Part shown: one piece after another, positions 1-9,369 of the stretch | Layout: each line of letters begins with the position of its first letter | Numbering within the stretch: position 1 is the stretch's first letter | The notes under the pieces: generated by a model | What the model was told of the DNA's origin: nothing | Database searches by the model: none | The model's input: the letters and a program-made list of their open reading frames with translations, nothing else | Made by a program: the position numbers and the translations under genes | NCBI RefSeq assembly: GCF_022539665.2 | Contig: NW_026712472.1 | Location: forward strand, 1 to 32,802 | Source: Daphnia carinata | Taxonomy: Eukaryota; Arthropoda; Branchiopoda; Diplostraca; Daphniidae | Length of the DNA stretch: 32,802 nucleotides | Direction of reading: 5' to 3'

Positions 1-89
1 ATAGTATTGAATAAGAATAAAAAAGCGAAACGAAAAACACAACAACTTAAACGATAATCTGGGAATGAAATCCCAAAACGAATGCTGAC

Positions 90-2666
90 CTATTGAAGCT
101 AAAAGGTTCATTGAAGGATTTATCACCAAGTCTATTGAAGTTGTCCATCATGACTACTGCTGGCGATGACTGAGGCAACGGAAGGTCAAATTTGGCTTCG
201 ATTTCCCTTAAACTAGGCGGAATGATGACCTCAGCGTGAGTTTCCGAGTATTCTTCCTCTGCATAAATATTGGCAGCGGTGCCCAAAAGAAGAATAATCA
301 ATCCGCACACGAACAGTACCTAACGCACGGAGAATTCTTTAGTTATTGCGAGTGACAAAATTCTTCGAAGACCCACTTTGGCAATCCAGCGTTCACCAGA
401 AGTCGATGGGACAACTTGCAGATAAATCCACGCAGGCGCAACACAACAAACTGCCGTTCCTGAAGTGGCACCCACCAGACCTAAAACGAACTCGACATTC
501 GGAATGCAGATACCAACAGACACCAATCGACATTTATATTTTCTTTTTCATCTTATTGTACTAGATTTCAATAAACTTTACCTATTATTAAGGTTGCCGT
601 GACGATTATGAATGTCAGGATTTTGAAACGGAAATCCGAAAGTGAGCCGGTTGTTCCTCCTGACATCCCGCCACTAGTTTCAGACGTCTGAAGGGATTCC
701 TCAACTTAAAAAACAAACAAAAGCAAACACTTTGGCATAACGATTACATCATCAATGAATTAACGCTTTACCTTTCCATACACTAATGAATGAAAGCTTG
801 TCCTGCAGGGCAAAACACACGACGGAAAGCTCAAGATAATCGATAGCAGGAATCCCACTTTCATAAGGTCAGTTACAAAAGACGGCGCAAAACTTATGAG
901 GATATTGCCTAGTCGAGACAAAATATGACCCAATGAAATTCGTCAGATTTTCCTAGGCAAAAAGTTTACAATATGTTGACTTGCCAGTAAAATGCGTATC
1001 CGCAAAGGCTAGGTAGCCAGCTATTCCTACCCCCATGTACATAAAAGTGCACAAATCAATGGCTGTCGATATTACTCGATCCATTGCTTTTAGGGAAGGT
1101 TCTGGTATACTTCGAACACCTGCCTATGCATTTAAAAAGCTGATCATTAAATCTGGCATTCTCCTTGTCAATTTAAATATTTCCACTCACGTTTGGCATC
1201 ATAAAGCCATGGAAAATATCGGTACGCATTGGAGTACACCCCCCATTTTCCATACTTCAATATTTGAAGACATTCCTTCGGTTAGGCCCTGGACACCAGC
1301 CTCAAAGAAGGAGTGAAAAAGAAAAAAAAATCTGTCATAACTGCACTGTTATTTTGGTAGCATACTTCATGTAGAAGGATGCATAAAACATAATTAAGGG
1401 CAGGGAATCATGTACAGTATCCTCCAGAAAAAAAGGCACCCCCCGGTCGCCAAAAATAAAATAATATATTACTAGCGCTAGATGGCATTTAATTTTTGCA
1501 ACATATAAACAAAAAAAGCATGCGTTTTTTTTTTGCTTGTTTGTTTTGACGTAAAAATTCCAGACGGTTTGCCGATTTCCGATGTTTTTTGTAATTTTGC
1601 TTCGCGCAAAATAAAGAAAACAGAAAATTTGAAAGTCTGAAAGGCACACATTTTTTTCCCAACCTGTTTTTTTTCCAAATTTTCAGTTGTCGTATTTTTT
1701 CCCGCAGGAAATATTAGGAAAACTTATTGGCTAAAGGCGATTTTAGAATGCAGACAATATTATTTTAGGTTTTGTTCGATGAATCTAAATTAGAATTAAA
1801 CAGGAGTTTTCCATCCAATTTAAGTTCAAATCTTTCGATTACAAAAAGGCTTCAATTATGAATTGATGATAATGGCTGGTGAACGAAATACTAAAACTTA
1901 TTTCGTTCGCCAGTTTGCTTAACTTAAATAATAGTCTTCTTAACAATTTTCTGTTGAATAATTTAGATTAATTAAAAAAACATAAAATAATATTGTCTGC
2001 ATTCTAAAATCGCCTTTGGCCAATAAGTTTTCCTAACATTTCCTGCGGGTAGAAATACGACAACGGAAAATTTGGAAAAAAAAGTGAGGTTGGGAAAAGG
2101 TTACGATTCAGACAATGTGTGCCTTTCTCCAGACTTCTCAAATTTTCAGTTTTCTTTATTTTGCTCGAAACAAAATTACAAAAAACATCGGAAATCGGCA
2201 AACCGTCTGGAATTTTGCCGTCAAAACAAACAAACAAAAAAAAACGCATGCTTTTTTTGTTTATATGTTGCAAAAACTAAATGCCATCTAGCGCTAGTAA
2301 TATATTATTTAATTTTTGGCGACCGGGGGGTGTCCTCTTTTTTCTGGAGGATACTGTACATGCTTTCAAAACCAATAACATGTACTACATAGCCACAGAA
2401 ACTGTTGACACTACATCCAATGTTTCAATATCTCTCAAGAGGCACAGAGGTATATGATGAACATGCCATTTCCTGTGTATGATTAAGTTATATATTTTAG
2501 AACCTTATGGAAATAATATCACTGGCATCCAGTAGAGAGCTTACCTGCCATAAGAATAAGTATTCGTGCTGACTGCAAGGAGTAATTTACACCTATTTTG
2601 ATTAATATTTCTGGACCGAGATCGCCAAGTACAACCAGATAGGCAATGCAGCAGCCCAGATAATGG
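90..2666 (-). pseudogene. SLC38A10-like amino-acid transporter pseudogene, copy 1
   Basis: Exon-like blocks, 5' to 3' on the minus strand, are 2545-2666 (CIAYLVVLGDLGPE), about 2361-2472 (PLCLLRDIETL), 1191-1312 (QCVPIFSMAL, stop, CQTQ), 985-1123 (EPSLKAMDRV), 772-908 (SFPSCVLPCRTSFHSL), 582-687 (FRFKILTFIIVTATL), 377 to ~513 (FVLGLVGATSGTAVC) and 90-319 (CGLIILLLGTAANIY). These follow the order of the SLC38/Aa_trans fold, closest in my memory to SLC38A10; TM1-3 exons were not found. Introns are short: 57 nt (320-376), a 76-nt GC-AG intron (909-984) and 67 nt (1124-1190). Disablements are TAG at 2385-2387, TGA at 1199-1201, frameshifts near 2450 and 1094-1102, and no AG acceptor for the 3' side of the 582 intron. 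Private to this copy, the acceptor at 1313 reads AC instead of AG, and a transposon sits at 1415-2356. Confidence 0.85.
1415..2356. mobile_element. 942-bp foldback element, Tc1/mariner-like ends, TA duplication
   Basis: This sequence is absent from units 2 and 3, where AATCATGTACATGC is uninterrupted, which gives the empty site. The ends are CAGTATCCTCCAG and its complement, flanked by TA at 1413-1414 and 2357-2358. A 6-bp TGTACA duplication with ends GTATCCTCC fits equally well because the site is palindromic. The arms 1415-1769 and 1989-2356 are inverted copies of roughly 355 bp with a ~220-bp centre. No transposase frame is present, so it is non-autonomous. CAGT ends and a TA target suggest Tc1/mariner, by inference. 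It lies in the transporter pseudogene. Confidence 0.88.
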
Positions 2667-4003
2667 CTATTTCCTCATTTCGCCCTTAGATTTTTATATG
2701 TTAAGGAAATGCTTAAATATTCGGCAGAGATAGGAGTTTCGGTTTGACAGTTTTTATTTTAATTATTGAAAAAATAGCCAAAAAGGTTGCGCTAAGCACT
2801 TGACTGACATACTAGTATCCTCCAGACCTGCCCCGATGGAGATCATATTGCTGTACTATATGATCCCCATCTCGCATCAGCTGATAGCTCTTACATCTCT
2901 ATTCAGTTCTGCATTGGAATGGGGGGCCAATGATTGGTGGACCAATCATTGTGGGTGCCATCATCATCATACCAACGCTTGACGTTTCGAGTTGTAATTG
3001 CTTACAGACTCTTGGTACTAGTTCCCAACATTGGGAGGGTACCATACCCAGTCATTGTTCAAGTGCCGCTACGTTAAAGATGTTCACGCAACTATTATAT
3101 ACCGTGAATGACGACCCCAAACCATGTTGATAACGCTAGCGGGCATTTTCCGTCTTAAACTAATTCTCATTTAAATTCAGTGAAACTATTGCACAATGTA
3201 ATAAATGAACTGTATTCAGAAAATAGTGATAAACAACATCCAAGGTAATTATAAACAAAACACTTGAGTAAATGTTTAAAATTTTCAATTATTATATAGC
3301 ACTCACGAATTAGGGCGTGGCATCACGCACCGTTAATGACATGCAAGAATACTCCATATCACCTTGCGGCCGATTTTGGCACTAGTGCATTCATGCATTG
3401 GCTTGGTGCTATTCTAGTTGTGAAGGGAAAGTAAGTTAAAGCTAATGTAGGTTTGTCATTATTTATTTTTTGCATTCATATCCAAACGTATAAGTAGCCC
3501 TGCATGCAGCTCATCGCGTCTGTTGGGCCATAATACTTTAACAATCACGGTTTCTAAATTTCCGCTTTGGAAAACAATGACCTTATGCCACATTCCCAGG
3601 ACTTATCAAGTCTAGTTGATAATGGTTGTTCGTAATTACAATCCATTCAGTTGTCACCATGAATATTCCACAAAGGATTTTTTGAACGTTAGTTACCTTT
3701 TGGGTTATGCGTTAAAGATTGAGTCTACATGTTCAGGTATAATACATATGCATATGCATGCAAGTATATACATAAAATACATATGCAAACGTTGAATAAT
3801 CAAAGAAGTTTGATGTTTCACGCTAGCGCTGTAGCGTACTGGCGCGCTAGTAATGGTTTCGATTCGCACACACATTTATTTCATATTTTAGATTACTCCA
3901 AAAGTATAAACTCTACGTAAAGACAAATTCCATTTTCATGTTCCTTGAGTAATTTTTAATCAAAATCATCTATAGTTATCTAGATTCAATGCTATTATTT
4001 TTT
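2667..4003. other. Intergenic stretch between divergent genes, no convincing gene
   Basis: This lies between the 5'-most recognisable transporter exon (minus) and the J-domain gene (plus). N-terminal transporter exons would be expected here, but none could be recognised. Visible are a near-perfect 24-bp palindrome at 2928-2951 (arms CAATGATTGGT around GG), the smaller palindrome CCCAACATTGGG near 3026, and an alternating purine-pyrimidine tract near 3738-3786. Equivalents are at about 22984-24320 and 30436-31773. Confidence 0.5.
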
Positions 4004-4753
4004 AATAGGAAAAAATTTTAAGCCCGACAATATAAGCGCGGGCTTATTTTTTAACCCGACTTTACCGTTTTTTACGTTTTATTAAAAAACTTTGAGTCCC
4101 ACGAGAACACAATCCTCACAATCGTGATCCCCGTTCAATTCTGCATCGAAACCATGTATTTAAAGCGAAATCTAACATTTTGTCAAAATTGCTAAGAGAG
4201 AAGGCCTTCTCACTTTTGTCAAAATCGGAAAAAATCGAAATCTCTCGGAATGCGATGAAAATCCCACAGTATAACCCTATTTTAACGCGGATTCAGAAAA
4301 AACCATTTGTTTTATTTTCAAGTAAGCCGTTTTTGAAATAATCGTAATTTAAAGATAAAGTCGGGCTTATTTTTTTAGTCGGGCTTATTTTTTTAAACCC
4401 AACTTCTCCGTTTTTTACGTTTTATTAAAACACTATGAGTTCCACGAGAAAACAACCCTCATATTCGTGATGCCCGTTCAATTCTGCATCGAAACCACGT
4501 ATTTAAAGCGAAATAAAATTTTGCCAAAATTGCAAAAGTGAGAAGGCCTTCTCGCTTTTCCATTTTTCCTCAAATCCTAGATTTCATTAAAAATACAGTA
4601 TTCCGATGCGAAATTGATCGCTGATCATGAAAATGGGGTATGTTTTTATATCAGACTTCTATTTTTTGAATTAACCCGTAAAAAAAAACAGAAAGTCGGG
4701 TTTATTAAGTCGGGCTTATTTAGTCGGGCTTAAAAATTTTTTCGGTCAGTGTA
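4004..4753. mobile_element. GTCGGGCTTA-ended non-coding element (MITE-like), unit 1
   Basis: The left end reads GGAAAAAATTTTAAGCCCGAC and the right end reads GTCGGGCTTAAAAATTTTTT then CGGTCAGTGTA, so the termini are inverted. TAAGCCCGAC-type motifs repeat inside. The interior holds two ~340-bp direct copies, starting near 4052 and 4396, each with the block CGTTTTTTACGTTTTATTAAAA. No reading frame is present. The right edge, with CACTG on the complementary strand, resembles a cut-and-paste element end; the left edge appears eroded, so the exact boundaries are uncertain. Confidence 0.55.
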
Positions 4754-4886
4754 TAGACAATTAACTAGAAATGTGACCGGTAGATGGCGATAGAAGTCAA
4801 ACAGAAAAAAAAAAATATTTTTTATTTTTATTTGGGTAAAACGGATTGCCGTATTGCCATATGTACTCTTGTTTTTGGTTAACGAT

Positions 4887-5458
4887 ATGGATGCAATTAC
4901 ATTCAATGAGCGATGCCTGGAAGATGACTACTACTACACATTAGGTTGCGATGATTCCTCCAGTGTAAGTTTCGGTCAGATTTGTGCTGTTTGTTCTTTT
5001 TTTTTTTTAGTTCTTTATATTCACTTCATACATAAATAGGTTGACCAAATATTAACCTAATACAAACACAGAGTATTACGTTGTCATCCTGATAAGAATC
5101 CATATGACAAGTCCACTACTCAGTTTCAAAAACTTCAGGTAAATAGATTTTGCACATTAACCAAGTAATGTGATAGATACAGTTAATTTCTGGTCATTCC
5201 AACAGGAAGCTAAGGAGGTGCTCTGTGACCCAGAAAAGCGAAATGATTATGACAGATGGAAAACAAGTGGAATAATAATTTCATACAAGCAATGGATTGT
5301 CATAAATAAACGATCTACTGCCGTAAGTATTATATGTGCAACATCAGGATGTCTTTCTATGTAGGTTTAAAGTAAAATAGATTGAAATATTAAAATTAAC
5401 ACAGGTTCTCCACTGGGCCATACCAAAACATGAACAAAAAATGCTACAGGCAAGATAG
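4887..5458 (+). pseudogene. DNAJC12-like J-domain gene, copy 1, with nonsense codon
   Basis: Exons are 4887-4964, 5040-5138, 5206-5322 and 5405-5458, all joined in phase 0 with GT-AG introns of 67-82 nt. The frame starts [21 protein letters not shown], a DNAJC12-type N-terminus, followed by the J-domain with HPDKNP, FQKLQEAKEVL and a DYDRW helix, then QWIV and [15 protein letters not shown]12 is a soluble type III Hsp40 that partners Hsp70 and aromatic amino-acid hydroxylases in vertebrates. In this copy codon 33 is TAA (5058-5060), where units 2 and 3 have GAA, so translation stops before HPD. The open product would be 115 residues, shorter than vertebrate DNAJC12 (~198) and lacking its C-terminal tail. 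Confidence 0.88.
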
Positions 5459-6628
5459 AAACGTTCGTCAAACAAGGTAAATGCAAATTTTTCGTTCTGT
5501 ACATTAATGCCATAAAGCATTTATTTTAGGACTTTGAATACCAGCAATCCTTGTAAGAATGGAATTTTGACATTAATTTCATTGCAGAAACAATACGGAA
5601 TGTATTTGCAACAGGTATTTCTTGTGAAACTTTTTTTTTATTGATTTCAGATTTGCTGATAAAATTATATTGTTCCCTTACAAAAAAACAATTTTTTTTA
5701 TTGATTTCAGATTTGCTGATAAAATTATATTGTTCCCTTACAAAAAACTGTATGTGCAATTGCCAAGATTTCGTTCTCAATAATAAGCTAATATTTTTTA
5801 AACAGAAGAGAACAAAACCACACAGAAGGGGTGAAATTGTTAAATGGTAATTATGGCCAACAGATATTGATTAATGCTTTTTAGTTTGTGGTTCCGAACT
5901 GAATATTTTAAAGTACTATTCTGGTGTCATTTCTGTCAACAAGGTAAATAGGTTTCTTGTACATGTTTTCTGAAAACGTAATTGTGTTAATTATTTTTTT
6001 TTTTTTTGTCTTTTAGTTCATTAAAGGGACATACTATGTCTGAACAATGTAGATGTGAAGATACTAGAGGAACGAGGAGTTAGGCAAGATAGGTACGTTG
6101 TTCGTCAACTAGGTAAATGCATGTTTTTTTTATTTTTCAAAATGATTTGGCTAATATTCTATGAAAAAAGGCATGATGTTTAATAGGAAATCCATTTTGA
6201 AAAGATGGCAATGTCTTAACGATACAGCAACAGCGCCAAAGAATCTCTCATTTGCATCAGAACGTGGATCGCTACACTTTCAGTTGATCGTATTTGTTTC
6301 TGCTATAATATTCATGAGCGTTTATTCGATCATTCTAAACTATGACATGTGTTTTCTTTTGTTGTTTCAAATATTTTAACCTGTCCATCGTCTGCCTAGA
6401 TGAAGCTTTCTCATCGTAAACATTTTTTTTTTCAGAAAATGAGTCTTCTGGAAGAAGAACTTTTGTCACCGAACGATTTGACATCAAACAAATGAATGTA
6501 TACTTGTGAGTATTGACCAAACAGATGTCGCGGTTCTTCATTAATCATCAGTCTCATATTTAATGTGTTCGAAAAAGAAAAACTTCAAATGGTTGGAAAA
6601 ATGCCAACGTTAAAGACTGTATTGGATG
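5459..6628. other. Downstream of DNAJC12-like gene, no supported gene
   Basis: Several short exon-like islands lie here, such as FADKIILFPYKKLYVQLPRF after an acceptor at 5710, MSEQCRCED at 6036, and a 72-codon frame at 6161-6379. None joins to a family I recognise, and stops or indels differ between units. The motif GGCAAGATAG...GTTCGTCAA...GGTAAATGCA occurs twice (5450 and 6082), which suggests an old local duplication. It may be 3' untranslated or decayed gene sequence. Confidence 0.4.
5632..5751. repeat. 60-bp exact tandem duplication private to unit 1
   Basis: The block from the poly-T through TTGATTTCAGATTTGCTGAT to the A-run occurs twice with a period of exactly 60 bp (5632-5691 and 5692-5751). 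Unit 2 has a single copy near 25945-26000. This is a recent local duplication that doubles an acceptor-like TTGATTTCAG. Confidence 0.9.
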
Positions 6629-6654
6629 GTGACGTGACGTGACGTGACGTTACG
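6629..6654. repeat. (TGACG)n microsatellite, unit 1
   Basis: Four GTGAC/TGACG repeats are followed by TTACG. TGACG is the core of CRE/bZIP sites, so clustered binding is possible, but a simple slippage repeat explains it equally well. Confidence 0.85.
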
Positions 6655-6800
6655 GCCATCATAACAGTTCCGACATTTGTGTCACATGGGGAAGAGAAAC
6701 ATTTTGACCCGTAATGATGCATCACTCGTGTCAATTGCACTAAAACCCTATAATCTTTTTTTTTTCTTAAAATCTTTTTAAACATACTGAATAGTAAAAA

Positions 6801-7027
6801 ATGTCATTGAAAATATTATCCTCTATTTCTGCGGCTCGAAAAATCTTTTCTCGTCCTGCGAATGGTATTATTTTAAAATTAATTACACACCTGATTGTTA
6901 CATTGAGTTAATTGTATTTTTTTTCTGTATCACGATACGGCGATTTTTTTTCCTACTTCGTCTTACGCAATTATCTTCAGCTACACAATCATGGCAAATG
7001 ACTGTCAATGGCATTAACAACCCATGA
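6801..7027 (+). CDS. Possible two-exon 36-codon ORF with presequence-like start, unit 1
   Basis: The ATG at 6801 opens MSLKILSSISAARKIFSRPAN, an Arg/Ser-rich amphipathic-looking stretch without acidic residues, like a mitochondrial presequence. A donor (G|GTATTA) at 6864/6865 and an acceptor (CTTCAG) before 6981 would join, in frame, to TQSWQMTVNGINNP and TGA at 7025. The intron would be 116 nt. The product is too short for a mature protein, so it may be the 5' remnant of a host gene copied into the repeat. I do not recognise a family; the splice prediction is by eye. Confidence 0.3.
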
Positions 7028-7158
7028 TTACTTTGTAATTTTTGTATTATTAATTATTAGGAAACATTTATACATCACACACATTTTATTACAACTGACA
7101 CATTTACATAATTGACACCAGAAACATACACACACACATGACACCAATTACACTTTCT

Positions 7159-7228
7159 GCAACTATTGGGTATTAAACCCTAATATTCGGCATAGCTTGC
7201 CGATACTCAACCATTGAGCTATAGTCAC
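7159..7228 (-). tRNA. tRNA-like cloverleaf (probable pseudogene or SINE head), unit 1
   Basis: Read on the minus strand it forms a 7-bp acceptor (GTGACTA with TAGTTGC, two G-U pairs), a D-arm GCTC..GAGT with box A-like TAGCTCAATGG, an anticodon stem TCGGC/GCCGA around AAGCTAT, and a T-arm with box B-like GGTTTAATACC and one mismatch. The anticodon would be GCT, but position 33 is A rather than T and there is no long variable arm as in tRNA-Ser. It is therefore more likely a decayed tRNA or a tRNA-derived retroposon than a working tRNA. Confidence 0.5.
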
Positions 7229-7510
7229 ATATAATTTCAGTCTCGTATACCTTGAGTCAACACACGATCATTTTGTATAGTCAATGTTTTCTTCTTGCTA
7301 TGCTATTTGCCAGTCTGATCAGCGAATGTATAACTATCATAGCTTATTTGTAAAGCGTCTGGCTGCGGGTATCAACATACTAAGGTTGAAACCCAGTTCG
7401 ATGCTCAACCTTGGACTAAATTCACACATGAATTCTCTCTTCTATAGCTTGAGTCATAATATTATTATATAGTCAATGTATCTCATCTCGATATGCTATT
7501 TGTTAGTCTC
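7159..7510 (-). repeat. Diverged ~196-bp tandem duplication of the tRNA-like region, unit 1
   Basis: The block CTTGAGTCA...ATAGTCAATG...ATGCTATTTG...TTAGTCT/CAGTCT occurs near 7252-7317 and again near 7448-7513. The preceding CGATACTCAACC and CGATGCTCAACC segments align too. The second copy, on the minus strand, also has a tRNA-like start (AGGTTGAGCATCGAACT), but its box B is degraded. This suggests two old tRNA-derived retroposons or an old local duplication. Confidence 0.5.
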
Positions 7511-7723
7511 CTTTCTTATGGTGTAAATACCGCAGATTATACGTAGAAAGTCCGCTTTTGACTTCAGTAATTGCTCACACAGGAATAACACAGTTTTGCA
7601 CACACAATCAGATCGGTTGAGCACCAAACTGATCTTGGTACTTTTATCTCGATTGTTTTCACCTGTTTCACTTCACGTTGAGGGGAAGCACACGTGCACT
7701 GTGGGAGCTTGTGGTAGTTCTCT

Positions 7724-7866
7724 CTATGGATTAATGCAACGGTTTATTTGTATCTGGACTGCTGGAACTGCCGATTGCACAACCGCCAGACTAATATTTG
7801 AAATTGCTAATTCTTCAATCGCGGCTGTTACATCATTATTGGATCCCAATTCTTCGTTTTTTTCTC
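7724..7866 (-). pseudogene. Possible C-terminal exon of the transporter pseudogene (copy 2 locus)
   Basis: On the minus strand an acceptor (TTTTCAG) is followed by an open frame of 47 codons (starting GEKNEELG, ending NRCINP) to a TAG at 7724. It lies just downstream of the last SLC38-like exon of unit 2 (8017-8246). The phase does not match: that exon ends with two bases of a codon, whereas this frame needs one. It could be a frameshifted terminal exon, or an open stretch by chance. I do not recognise the peptide. Confidence 0.3.
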
Positions 7867-8828
7867 CTGAAAATGAACGAAAACCAGTAAATAAAAGATC
7901 TATGTAGTAGATCAAATTGTCCTAATGATAGTATTGAATAAGAATAAAAAAGCGAGACGAAAAACACAACAACTTAAACGATAATCTGGGAATGAAATCC
8001 CAAACCGAATGCTTACCTATTGAAGCTAAGAGGTTCATTGAAGGATTTATCACCAAGTCTATTGAAGTTGTCCATCATGACTACTGCTGGCGATGACTGA
8101 GGCAACGGAAGGTCAAATTTGGCTTCGATTTCCCTTAAACTAGGCGGAATGATGACCTCAGCGTGAGTTTCCGAGTATTCTTCCTCTGCATAAATATTGG
8201 CAGCGGTGCCCAAAAGAAGAATAATCAATCCGCACACGAACAGTACCTAACGCACGGAGAATTCTTTAGTTATTGCGAGTGACAAAATTCTTCGAAGACC
8301 CATTTTGGCAATCCAGCGTTCACCAGAAGTTGATGGGGCAACTTGCACATAAATCCACGCAGGCGCAACACAACAAACTGCCGTTCCTGAAGTGGCACCC
8401 ACCAGACCTAAAACGAACTCGACATTCGGAATGCAGATACCAACAGACACCAATCGACATTTATATTTTCTTTTTCATCTTATTGTACTAGATTTCAATA
8501 AACTTTACCTATTATTAAGGTTGCCGTGACGATTATGAATGTCAGGATTTTGAAACGGAAATCCGAAAGTGAGCCGGTTGTTCCTCCTGACATCCCGCCA
8601 CTAGTTTCAGACGTCTGAAGGGATTCCTCAACTTAAAAAACAAACAAAAGCAAACACTTTGGCATAACGATTACATCATCAATGAATTAACGCTTTACCT
8701 TTCCATACACTAATGAATGAAAGCTTGTCCTGCAGGGCAAAACACATGACGGAAAGCTCAAGATAATCGATAGCAGGAATCCCACTTTCATAAGGTCAGT
8801 TACAAAAGACGGCGCAAAACTTATGAGG

Positions 8829-8832
8829 ATAT
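8829..8832. repeat. Target-site duplication ATAT, left
   Basis: GAGG-ATAT precedes the left LTR. The right LTR is followed by ATAT-TGCC (22163-22166), and the empty sites in units 1 and 3 read GAGGATATTGCC once. This proves insertion after the unit was duplicated, with a 4-bp duplication typical of errantivirus-like gypsy elements. Confidence 0.93.
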
Positions 8833-9218
8833 TGTCACACTGGACTTTACTTAATGAATTGTATTGAATTAAAAGGGGAAAATACAATGCATAACAGAAA
8901 GGAGGAATAACTACACTTTACTTGACTGAAATACAGGAACGTGAAGAGAACTTACTTGAGAACTTGAGTAGGACTTAAGATCTATCAGGAACTAACAAGA
9001 ACTAACTTAGGGTAAAAAATGTATGGGCTTTTATACCCTCGTGAAGGATATACGCCCTATCTCTAGGGTTGAACGAATTCTAGGGAATGCCATATTTTAC
9101 TAATTATTGGCGTGTCGTAGCGCCTCTTTTCAAGGGAAACTGTGCTGCAAACAATTAAATGTTGGCTGACGCCCCTTTCCAGAAATGGCAATCCCAATGC
9201 TATCTTTCCCTCGCGACA
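8833..9218 (-). repeat. 3' LTR of the gypsy element (386 bp)
   Basis: On the plus strand it runs TGTCACAC...CGCGACA, with TG/CA termini. I read no difference from the LTR at 21777-22162. It abuts the polypurine tract on its right and the ATAT duplication on its left. Confidence 0.95.
9028..9035 (-). promoter_or_regulatory. TATA box in the 3' LTR
   Basis: This is the same TATAAAAG as in the 5' LTR. On the minus strand it would fire outward into the transporter pseudogene of unit 2. Confidence 0.6.
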
Positions 9219-9232
9219 GGTCCCCCTTCTTC
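9219..9232 (-). promoter_or_regulatory. Polypurine tract
   Basis: On the minus strand GAAGAAGGGGGACC directly precedes the 3' LTR start TGTCGCGAGGG. Such tracts prime plus-strand DNA synthesis during reverse transcription. Confidence 0.85.
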
Positions 9233-9369
9233 AAGACAGGCGACCCGACTGTACTAACAATCATTAAAAAGGTAAACACGGGCATGAACAAAATATTAGG
9301 AAAAGATACCCGTAATTTTCAAAATAACCCCAAGGCTAATAGAGAGTGAGTAACTATAGTAATAAAAAA

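Larger units (their letters stand above)
1..7927. repeat. Tandem array unit 1 (~7 kb, head-to-tail)
   Basis: The sequence from base 1 (ATAGTATTGAATAAG) recurs at 7928 and 28714, and everything up to 7927 is repeated in order in units 2 and 3. By eye the units are nearly identical apart from insertions and scattered substitutions. The phase used here is set by the window start; the true duplication boundary is unknown. Without its private 942-bp element plus one TA, the unit is about 6,983 bp. Unit 1 also has a private 60-bp tandem duplication, a nonsense codon in its J-domain gene and a lost splice acceptor in its transporter copy. Confidence 0.95.

Noticed and set aside
1199-1201. TGA read as selenocysteine
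   Set aside because: SLC38 transporters are not selenoproteins, and neighbouring TAG and frameshift lesions in the same gene favour decay.
1035-1316. 93-codon plus-strand frame repeated in all units
   Set aside because: It is the antisense of the transporter exons at 985-1312; the minus strand has the family motifs.
2800-2982. Conserved 60-codon plus frame and the minus-strand MIGPPIIGPP peptide
   Set aside because: Both arise from the palindrome. They have no supporting splice context or family, and conservation merely reflects recent duplication.
5809-5824. 16-base match (AGAACAAAACCACACA) between unit 1 and the unit 2 insertion near 26380
   Set aside because: Too short to separate from chance or filler DNA; unit 1 lacks any other part of the insertion.
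6161-6379. 72-codon frame with a hydrophobic C-terminus
   Set aside because: It is open in both units but has no recognised family, no supportable splice join and compositionally biased ends. Conservation is uninformative in such young duplicates.
7596-7907. 103-codon plus-strand frame near the unit junction
   Set aside because: It has no recognisable domain and lies opposite a better minus-strand exon candidate.
8687-8887. 66-codon minus-strand frame crossing the left LTR edge
   Set aside because: It is a chimera of LTR bases and the interrupted transporter exon, not a gene.
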